DNA from: an uncultured Lachnospiraceae bacterium
Lineage (GTDB): Bacteria; Bacillota; Clostridia; Lachnospirales; Lachnospiraceae
Assembly: GCA_947177105.1 (NCBI GenBank)
Contig: CAMWTF010000037.1
Span: 1 to 12,143, forward strand
Direction: 5' to 3'
DNA length: 12,143 nt
The translations under genes and the position numbers were made by a program. The notes beneath the pieces are model-generated. The model saw nothing but the letters and a program-made list of their open reading frames with translations. It was not told where the DNA came from and did not search any database. Below are positions 7,533 to 12,143 of the stretch, in pieces. Each line of letters opens with the position of its first letter. The stretch's first letter is position 1.

Positions 7533-7571
7533 AAACATAGTTACATATGTCTTAATAGATGGGAGATCAAT

Positions 7572-9740
7572 ATGGGTAAAGCGAAAGAGAAGTCCACTGA
7601 AAAGCAAAAGAGAAAGGCATTGAAACAGTCCAGGCCCTCAAAGAAGCCGGCTGCAGGCCGCAGAATATCTCCCAACAGCCTGATGGTAAAAATGATAGGC
7701 GCTTTTGTGATCCTGATTATCATGATCTTCCTGGTGGGCACGGTGTCCTACTCGGTGGCCAAGAATGTGGTCAGCGAGGAAGTGAAGGCGTCCCTGGCGG
7801 AGACGGTTTCCGCCAAGGGGAGTTATCTGGAACTGGGGTTACAGCAGGTGGACAACCAGATGATGGAGATTATCTCCATGGATGAATGCGTGGCGTATTA
7901 TCTGAATCCAAACCTGAACATTGCGTCCCTGACGAATGAGCAGACAAAAGCCAAGGGGGAAGTGGAATCCAAGATATGGAGTATGCAGTCCATTTCCAAT
8001 TTTGTCTATCAGGTGTATCTGATCAGCGATATTGCCAGCGGATTGACCACATCTCCCGCTAATATGAATCTGGGCATATATGAGGACTTTATTGTTTCTG
8101 AGGAAGGTCAGCAGATTGACGCATCGGAGCAAAAATGGGGCTATCTTGGCGCTCATCCTTTTCTGGAGCAGGTGGTATATGAGAAAGATAACACATTCAA
8201 CAGTTCGGATTATGCGGTCAGCCTGTGGCGCAAGGTAAATTTCAAGAACAATATGATCCTGATTGTGGATATTGATAAAAGCACAGTCTATGAGGCGTTG
8301 TCAGAGTTAGACTATGGCGATGGAAGTTATGCCGTATTTGTGGCGCCGGGAGGAAAAGAGACCGTATTCTGCGGCAGTGACACAGGGACATCCACACAGG
8401 AGGAAGTGCCGGTATTCAGCCAGATGGAAGCCTATCAGGAAGCCCTCTCGGCGGATGCGGCGGACGGATATCTGGAAGTTCGCTATCAGGGGAAACCCTA
8501 TGTATTTGCTTATTCCCGGATCGGTTCCACCGGAGCCATGCTGGTTATGCTGGTGCCCACCAGTCAGTTTTTGGGCAACACAGGCAGCATCCAGGCCATT
8601 ACCTATCTGATGGTGGTGATAGCGCTGGTGATTGCAATTGTCATGTGTATTTTCTTATCCAGAACGCTGGACAAGGGCGTTACGGAGATCACAAGGCCGC
8701 TGGACAAGGTGTCACAAGGGGATTTCACGGCAGTGGTAACTCTTAAGAGGAAGGATGAGTTCGGGCAGATTGCACGGAGTCTTTCTCATATGATTGCCAG
8801 CATGAATGCTTTGATCAAGGAAGTGCAGGGTATGGTGCTGACGGTGCAGCAGACCTCCGGACAGGTGGGAAGCAGCACACAGCAGCTGATGGAATCCAGC
8901 GATGAGATCCTGGGGGCAATTGAGGAGATTGACAGGGGCGTAAGCCTGCAGGCTCAGGATGCCCAGGAATGTGTGTCTTTGATCAATGCGCTGTCGGACC
9001 AGATCCGCACTGTGTATGAATATAGCGATGAGATCAGCAGAATTTCGGAGGATGCCAACAAGACCATCACGGACGGCATGGGGGTCATTGATGACCTGAG
9101 TGAAAAATCCAAGGCAACTGCGGATATCACTGGCGCGATCCGGCAGGATATTTTGTCTTTGAATAACCAGACCCAATCCATTGGCAATTTTGCCGGAGTG
9201 ATAGACGAGATTGCCTCCCAGACCAATCTGCTGTCCCTGAATGCATCCATTGAGGCGGCCCGGGCAGGGGATGCCGGAAAAGGCTTTGCCGTGGTGGCGG
9301 AGGAGATCCGCAAGCTGGCGGATCAATCCATGAATGCGTCGCAGCAGATTGGCGGTATCGTGCAGCAAATCCAGGATCAGACGGGGCAGATGGTTAATGC
9401 GGTGCATCAGGCTGGGGAGATTGTCACCTCACAGAACGATTCCCTGGAGAGAACCCAGGACGCCTTCCACAAGGTAAACGAGCGTGTGAAGATGATGGCG
9501 GAAAACCTGTCCCGGATGACGGCGGGTATGGCGCAGATCGAGGAGTCCAAGAGGGGAGCCGTGGGCGCCATCACCAATATCTCTGCTGTGTCGGAACAGA
9601 CCAGCGCCAATTCCGTACAGGTGGACGGCATTGCCAAGCTCCAGAAGGAGTATGTGGACGAATTGAAGGCCACGGTGGAACAGCTGGAGGAGAAGGCAAG
9701 GCAGATGGAGCAGGCAGTGAGCCAGTTGAAGGTGGAGTAA
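7572..9740 (+). CDS. Methyl-accepting chemotaxis protein (transmembrane chemoreceptor)
   Basis: A 722-aa chemoreceptor that would signal ligand binding to CheA/CheW. An unusually long, Lys/Arg-rich cytoplasmic leader (1-38) precedes TM1 (about 39-63). The extracellular sensor (about 64-340) is of a size fitting a dCache-type domain, though I cannot confirm the subtype. TM2 is about 341-363, followed by a HAMP domain (about 364-416, with RPLDKVSQGDF) and a long coiled-coil signalling domain. The highly conserved hairpin tip is clear, with IDEIASQTNLLSLNASIEA starting at 544 and GKGFAVVAEEIRKLA ending near 583. No C-terminal receptor-tethering pentapeptide is present. A GGGAG site lies 6 nt before the ATG. 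No other chemotaxis or flagellar gene is in the window, so its ligand and partners are unknown. Confidence 0.95.
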   Translation: MGKAKEKSTEKQKRKALKQSRPSKKPAAGRRISPNSLMVKMIGAFVILIIMIFLVGTVSYSVAKNVVSEEVKASLAETVSAKGSYLELGLQQVDNQMMEIISMDECVAYYLNPNLNIASLTNEQTKAKGEVESKIWSMQSISNFVYQVYLISDIASGLTTSPANMNLGIYEDFIVSEEGQQIDASEQKWGYLGAHPFLEQVVYEKDNTFNSSDYAVSLWRKVNFKNNMILIVDIDKSTVYEALSELDYGDGSYAVFVAPGGKETVFCGSDTGTSTQEEVPVFSQMEAYQEALSADAADGYLEVRYQGKPYVFAYSRIGSTGAMLVMLVPTSQFLGNTGSIQAITYLMVVIALVIAIVMCIFLSRTLDKGVTEITRPLDKVSQGDFTAVVTLKRKDEFGQIARSLSHMIASMNALIKEVQGMVLTVQQTSGQVGSSTQQLMESSDEILGAIEEIDRGVSLQAQDAQECVSLINALSDQIRTVYEYSDEISRISEDANKTITDGMGVIDDLSEKSKATADITGAIRQDILSLNNQTQSIGNFAGVIDEIASQTNLLSLNASIEAARAGDAGKGFAVVAEEIRKLADQSMNASQQIGGIVQQIQDQTGQMVNAVHQAGEIVTSQNDSLERTQDAFHKVNERVKMMAENLSRMTAGMAQIEESKRGAVGAITNISAVSEQTSANSVQVDGIAKLQKEYVDELKATVEQLEEKARQMEQAVSQLKVE

Positions 9741-9758
9741 ATTTATACTTCTGGTATA

Positions 9759-9787
9759 ATGACAAATTTGCCAAAATATGTTATAGT
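9759..9787 (+). promoter_or_regulatory. Promoter of the unassigned 275-nt RNA
   Basis: ATGACA (9759-9764; one mismatch to TTGACA), a 17-nt spacer and TATAGT (9782-9787) with TGT directly before it (extended -10). The expected start is near A9794. A second, weaker candidate is TGGTATAAT ending at 9760, which has no good -35. Confidence 0.65.
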
Positions 9788-9857
9788 AGGTGCAGAATAG
9801 AAATAAATATATTTATAAGGCGGTCCTAAGGCGGACCGGCCGGAAAGGAAAAAAGCC

Positions 9858-9995
9858 ATGTTAAGCAGATGTTTCATTCCAGGATATCCCAAACACACAA
9901 GTCTCGAAGCGCTGAGAATATTTCAGAGCTTTCATTTGCTATGCTTTTACAGGATAGAGCGAGAAGGGAAACGGATGCAGAGCCTGGCCGGATGA
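9858..9995 (+). CDS. Possible 45-aa small protein, unknown
   Basis: An ATG with an AAAGGAA motif 7 nt upstream opens a 45-codon frame that starts MLSRCFIPGYP and ends KRMQSLAG. The product would be basic, with an amphipathic stretch (ALRIFQSFHLLCFYRI) in the middle. Codon choice does not resemble the neighbouring genes, and the frame lies wholly inside the candidate structured RNA, so the two readings compete. The hairpin at 9819-9841 sits just upstream of the ribosome binding site and could modulate translation. I do not recognise the peptide, and coding is the less likely reading. Confidence 0.2.
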   Translation: MLSRCFIPGYPKHTSLEALRIFQSFHLLCFYRIEREGKRMQSLAG

Positions 9996-10033
9996 GGCTT
10001 CGGAAGGGCCTGATATTGATGCATGGATGTGAT

Positions 10034-10067
10034 AACCGCTTATCTTGTATGAGATAGGCGGTTTTTT
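10034..10067 (+). terminator. Intrinsic terminator at the end of the unassigned RNA
   Basis: Arms 10034-10044 (AACCGCTTATC) and 10053-10063 (GATAGGCGGTT) pair over 11 bp with one G-U and an 8-nt loop, followed by T's through 10067. This is a classic rho-independent terminator. It would cut transcription before the HTH gene unless antitermination occurs. Confidence 0.9.
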
Positions 10068-10074
10068 AGTTTGC

Positions 10075-10298
10075 GGCGATTGCGGAACTTAAAACAGCAA
10101 GAGCCCGGACAGTGCCTGGAATAAGTACTGGCCGCAGTATGGACAGAACTTATTCCACCGGGAAAGGTACTGGCAGGGCGATTGCGGAACTTAAAACAGC
10201 AAGAGCCCGGACAGTGCCTGGAATAAGTACTGGCCGCAGTATGGACAGAACTTATTCCACCGGGAAAGGTACTGGCAGGGCGATTGCGGAACTTAAAA
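10075..10298 (+). repeat. 102-bp perfect tandem duplication plus 20 bp of a third copy
   Basis: Copies 10075-10176 and 10177-10278 look identical base for base, and 20 bp of a third (GGCGATTGCGG...) follows at 10279-10298, two bases before the ribosome binding site of the HTH gene. Each unit contains a 10-bp inverted repeat, TGGAATAAGT / ACTTATTCCA, around a 21-nt centre that itself has TACTG / CAGTA. CCCGG / CCGGG arms outside it could extend the stem across a bulge. 102 is 34 codons, and the repeat has no stop in the HTH reading frame. Perfect identity implies a recent duplication, probably through the 20-bp direct repeats. Confidence 0.95.
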
Positions 10299-10312
10299 TA
10301 AGGAGGCTTAAA

Positions 10313-10564
10313 ATGAGACAGATACCCGCCATCGACATGGTGGCAACAGGACAGAATATCACAAGGCTGCGGAATGCCAAAGGGCTGACGGTCAGGGATT
10401 TGCAGGAGATCTTTGGATTTGCCACACCCCAGGCCATATACAAGTGGCAGCATGGCACGGCATTACCCACGGTGGATAATCTGCTGGTGCTGGCAGCGGT
10501 GCTTGATGTTCATATAGAGGATATCCTGGCGGTGCGCCAGATACAGGCGGCAGCCAGCGCTTAA
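10313..10564 (+). CDS. Small XRE-type helix-turn-helix DNA-binding protein
   Basis: An 83-aa protein made almost entirely of a Cro/C1-type HTH domain (about residues 14-71). Helices are indicated by NITRLRNAKGLTVRDLQEIFG, the recognition region TPQAIYKWQHG, and TVDNLLVLAAVLDVHIEDIL. It is probably a transcriptional regulator. The start at 10313 is supported by AAGGAGG with a 6-nt spacer. The same frame is open upstream through both 102-bp repeats back to a TAG at 10067, with only a GTG as possible start, so a 34-residue-repeat extension is formally possible but has no ribosome binding site that I can see. The palindrome in the repeats could be its own operator; this is inference. A terminator begins 9 bases after the stop codon. 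Confidence 0.88.
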   Translation: MRQIPAIDMVATGQNITRLRNAKGLTVRDLQEIFGFATPQAIYKWQHGTALPTVDNLLVLAAVLDVHIEDILAVRQIQAAASA

Positions 10565-10572
10565 CGCAGTAA

Positions 10573-10616
10573 GGCTGTGAAAAAAGCCAATTTGCTTTCG
10601 GGCCTTTTTCACAGCC
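10573..10616. terminator. Bidirectional terminator downstream of the HTH gene
   Basis: Arms 10573-10584 (GGCTGTGAAAAA) and 10605-10616 (TTTTTCACAGCC) pair perfectly over 12 bp. After an A-C mismatch, GCC (10586-10588) pairs with GGC (10601-10603) around a 12-nt loop. The A/T runs inside the stem form the usual two-way design: the shorter GCC/GGC stem is followed by TTTTT on either strand. Confidence 0.8.
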
Positions 10617-10637
10617 ACACAATACCGCAAGGCGCGG

Positions 10638-10680
10638 GCAACCGTAGTTCAATGACAGAATGGCAGACTTTTAATCTGCA
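10638..10680 (+). pseudogene. Orphan 5' half of a tRNA-Lys(UUU)-like gene
   Basis: Positions 8-43 of a tRNA can be laid over this sequence: T8-A9 (10645-10646), D stem GTTC/GAAT with loop AATGACA (10647-10661), base 26, then the anticodon arm GCAGA-CTTTTAA-TCTGC (10663-10679). The loop is C32, U33, anticodon UUU, A37, A38, exactly as in tRNA-Lys. The usual D-loop GG is GA here. Beyond the anticodon arm no T arm (TTCRANY) or complementary acceptor strand follows; the sequence instead runs into the 3' end of the convergent gene. It is therefore a tRNA remnant or tRNA mimic, not a working tRNA. Confidence 0.5.
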
Positions 10681-10687
10681 TTTTCCA

Positions 10688-11629
10688 TTAGTTTTCCCGT
10701 GATCTGGCGGTGATGATCCAGGGGGCGGGATCGGTTTTGAAGGTATTGTTGCTGCCCAGCTTGGACACGGACACCTGGATTGTGTCCACATCGTCCAGCC
10801 CCAGAGCATTCAGCATGGCGGGCAGGCCGGCGGCAGTCTTGAAATCCAGAGTGTAAATCACTGCGTTGATGTTGGGATTGATGCCGGTCAGGTAGGTCAG
10901 TTCCTGGTCCGTGCTGGCGGAGGCCACCAGGAACACCAGGGAGGGCACGGGGCAGTCCTTCATGCTTTCGGCATCCACATGGTCAATGATCCTCACATTG
11001 TGCAGGTCAAAATGAGCCACATTGTCTTCCAGAGTGGCCCGATCAGCCTGACTGTATTCCACGGCGGTAACAGAACCCTCTGCGGCGATCAGCGCCGCTT
11101 CGATGGCGATGCTTTCGCCGCCGATCACCACCAGGTCATCCTGGGGGGCAACTGCCATTTTGTTCAGGATGATGGCCCGAATCTCGCTGCCCACATACTG
11201 GATGGAACCCCTTTGCAGCAACTCGTTGCTCAGGCCGATTTTAGCGGTGTTGCGGGCATTGGGATTGAGGATCAGCATCCCGGCGGAGGCATTGATGCCC
11301 CTGTCAATCATGTCCTTGACCTGTTTGTGCAGGATCTGCCCGCTGGGATCGGAACCCTCGTTATACCAGACCTCGCATTCTCCCAAGCCCGCATTCCACA
11401 GTCGGTAAAAGATATCGTTGATTCCGGCATTGGTAAACACCAGAGTGGTCTTATGCGCCTCCACGGTGGGAATAACATTCTTGTTTTTCTTGGTAATGTC
11501 AATGATCTTTACATGCTCCAGATCAATTGCGGTGTTCTGGGAATAGTATTGCAGCCAGGACAGGATCACGTCATTGGTAAAAATCTGTTTTTCTATAGGT
11601 AGGCCCCCTTCTTTGATTGGCAATCTCAT
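10688..11629 (-). CDS. Orphan precorrin methyltransferase-like protein (CbiE/CbiT-related)
   Basis: The C-terminal half resembles CbiT/CobL-C (cobalt-precorrin C15 methylase/decarboxylase): GSIQYVGSEIRAIILNKM (141-158) matches the region before the SAM-binding strand, then VVIGGESIAIEAALIA, VTAVEYSQADRATLEDNVAHF, and NVRIIDHVDAE. The upstream part (about 40-140) resembles the C-terminal half of CbiE, so it looks like a CbiE-CbiT relative lacking the CbiE N-terminus. The Gly-rich SAM motif is degenerate (IGGES instead of a GAGTGS type), so activity in corrin synthesis is doubtful. No other cobalamin gene is nearby. Its start is unclear: the ATG at 11629 has no ribosome binding site, whereas AAGAAGGGGG lies 7 nt before an in-frame ATA at 11596, giving 302 aa starting I/M-EKQIF. 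It converges on the HTH gene across a terminator. Confidence 0.7.
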   Translation of the reverse strand: MRLPIKEGGLPIEKQIFTNDVILSWLQYYSQNTAIDLEHVKIIDITKKNKNVIPTVEAHKTTLVFTNAGINDIFYRLWNAGLGECEVWYNEGSDPSGQILHKQVKDMIDRGINASAGMLILNPNARNTAKIGLSNELLQRGSIQYVGSEIRAIILNKMAVAPQDDLVVIGGESIAIEAALIAAEGSVTAVEYSQADRATLEDNVAHFDLHNVRIIDHVDAESMKDCPVPSLVFLVASASTDQELTYLTGINPNINAVIYTLDFKTAAGLPAMLNALGLDDVDTIQVSVSKLGSNNTFKTDPAPWIITARSREN

Positions 11630-11721
11630 TTTCTAATAAAAATATCGCGATTCCATTTCGGCGTGTTCTTTGATGTTGTTGGCTTGCTGATTTTCTGTTG
11701 CCAAAATATTGTCACGCATTT

Positions 11722-11749
11722 ATTATAGCAAATACCGGCAATTTGACAA
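11722..11749 (-). promoter_or_regulatory. Promoter of the CbiE/CbiT-like gene
   Basis: On the minus strand, TTGTCA (11749-11744), a 16-nt spacer and a perfect TATAAT (11727-11722) preceded by TGC (extended -10). The start would be near 11715, giving a leader of about 85 nt to the ATG at 11629. The leader contains a TTGGC / GCCAA inverted repeat. Confidence 0.7.
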
Positions 11750-11864
11750 CTCATTTTTGAAATGTTACGCAGTAAAATACTACTTTACAAGGTTGGTAAA
11801 TTTTCTATTTCCACACACAAATTAGTTAGTCACCAAATCATTCCTCCGCTTGTCCTCATTATGG

Positions 11865-11894
11865 AAAAAGTCCCCCACCTTACGGCGAAGGACT
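11865..11894 (-). terminator. Intrinsic terminator of the minus-strand small RNA
   Basis: On the minus strand AGTCC (11894-11890) pairs with GGACT (11873-11869). Inside, after a TT/GG internal loop, CGCC pairs with GGTG around a GTAA tetraloop. The stem merges into TTTTT at 11869-11865. Confidence 0.6.
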
Positions 11895-11955
11895 ATACTT
11901 TCAACCCAACCACTTATATACCGCATATTGGTCAGTGGTAGTAAACTTTCCTTGT
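11865..11955 (-). ncRNA. Candidate minus-strand small RNA of about 90 nt
   Basis: A promoter at 11990-11962 and an intrinsic terminator at 11894-11865 define a short transcript. Its first part can fold through ACCACT / AGTGGT arms around a 19-nt loop region; its second part is the terminator stem. The only ATG frame inside (34 codons, 11926-11822) has no ribosome binding site and runs through the terminator. I do not recognise the RNA. It could be an independent sRNA, a terminated leader of the CbiE/CbiT-like gene, or part of a dispersed repeat. Confidence 0.4.
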
Positions 11956-11961
11956 GCTCTC

Positions 11962-11990
11962 ATTCTAACAAGCGCAAAGAAGAAAGTCAA
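11962..11990 (-). promoter_or_regulatory. Promoter of the minus-strand small RNA
   Basis: TTGACT (11990-11985), a 17-nt spacer and TAGAAT (11967-11962) on the minus strand, one mismatch each from consensus. The predicted start is near 11955. Confidence 0.6.
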
Positions 11991-12143
11991 TGGAACATTC
12001 CCTTAAAATTTTATGCAGATAGCGGTTAAATATTCCCGATATGCAATCGAAGCCCGTTTTAACGATATAAGTAAAAATATCGTTGCTGTCATTTTTGCAC
12101 TTCTAAAGCCTTATCCTGTATTATTCACCGAATAACTTGGCTG
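11991..12143. other. AT-rich end region without a convincing gene
   Basis: No supported ORF on either strand. The one clear structure is a perfect 8-bp inverted repeat, AACGATAT (12061-12068) and ATATCGTT (12077-12084), with an 8-nt spacer. Base composition is clearly more AT-rich than in the genes to the left. The stretch 11750-11865 likewise holds no gene. Confidence 0.5.

Larger units (their letters stand above)
9794..10067 (+). ncRNA. Candidate structured RNA or leader of about 275 nt, family not recognised
   Basis: A well-formed promoter and a textbook intrinsic terminator bracket this stretch, with no long ORF inside. Local structure includes hairpin 9819-9841 (CGGTCC / GGACCG, extended by GG/CC across a bulge), hairpin 9906-9933 (GAAGC..CTGAG / TTCAG..GCTTTC), a GC-rich stem around 9997-10012, and the terminator stem. 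CCGGCC near 9836 could also pair with GGCCGG at 9986-9991. I compared it by eye with tmRNA, SRP RNA, RNase P RNA, c-di-GMP, SAM, guanidine and fluoride riboswitches and saw no match. It may be an independent small RNA, an attenuating leader for the HTH gene at 10313, or the mRNA of the small ORF at 9858-9995. The bracketing signals are seen; the RNA nature is inferred. Confidence 0.5.

Noticed and set aside
9743..9759. TTATAC-ttctg-GTATAA hairpin as terminator of the chemoreceptor gene
   Set aside because: Only 6 A/T-rich pairs and no T tract; it overlaps promoter-like sequence instead.
9835..9871. Resemblance of GGACCGG...GGAAAGG...AAGCAG to the SRP RNA core
   Set aside because: The spacing and apical loop do not match the conserved SRP domain IV; similarity is limited to short purine-rich words.
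9984..9995. CTGGCCGGATGA resembling part of the SAM-I riboswitch
   Set aside because: The remaining SAM-I core (AGAGGTGGAGGGA and the GGCAACC turn) is absent, and the order of elements is wrong.
10075..10298. CRISPR-like array (20-bp direct repeats separated by 82 nt)
   Set aside because: The two 'spacers' are identical and too long; this is a tandem duplication, and no cas gene is present.
11822..11926. 34-codon minus-strand ORF starting MRYISGW
   Set aside because: No ribosome binding site, and it runs through a predicted intrinsic terminator.

Overview
The window looks like chromosomal DNA of a gut-type Clostridia, most probably a Lachnospiraceae relative. This is inferred from the mix of genes (DUF1703-type AAA/PD-(D/E)XK protein, YczE-like membrane protein, GH13 glucosidase, one-piece ABC exporter, large MCP), strong AGGAGG-type ribosome binding sites, TTGACA/TATAAT promoters with TGn extended -10 elements, and moderate GC. 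No 16S or other marker is present, so genus is not claimed.

Left part (1-5765): the 3' end of an M19 membrane dipeptidase (+) converges on a HAD-IIA phosphatase (-); their stop codons share one CTAG. A promoter of its own then drives a 532-aa AAA-ATPase-like/PD-(D/E)XK protein (+). Next come a six-helix YczE-like membrane protein and a 586-aa ABC exporter (+). The 166-nt gap between those two is almost entirely two tandem 76-bp units. Each unit makes two hairpins, and the arms differ by paired, compensatory changes.

Middle (5765-9740): a very strong bidirectional terminator separates the ABC gene from a convergent intracellular GH13 alpha-glucosidase-type enzyme (-). That gene is divergent from a 722-aa methyl-accepting chemotaxis protein (+), and each has a recognisable promoter in the shared intergenic region.

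Right part (9741-12143) is mostly regulatory or repetitive. A well-formed promoter and an intrinsic terminator bracket a transcript of about 275 nt that matches no family I recognise; it also holds a possible 45-codon ORF. Immediately after the terminator lie two perfect 102-bp tandem repeats plus 20 bp of a third, ending at the ribosome binding site of an 83-aa XRE-type HTH protein. The repeat is open in the same frame as that gene. A bidirectional terminator follows, then an orphan sequence matching the 5' half of a tRNA-Lys(UUU), then a convergent orphan CbiE/CbiT-like protein whose best ribosome binding site faces an ATA codon. The last 500 bp are AT-rich and carry no convincing gene, but do contain a promoter-terminator pair for a minus-strand RNA of about 90 nt.

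The genes do not form one pathway. The strongest leads are the non-coding structures: the covarying double-hairpin modules, the unassigned RNA with the adjoining 102-bp repeats, the tRNA-half remnant and the terminal small RNA.
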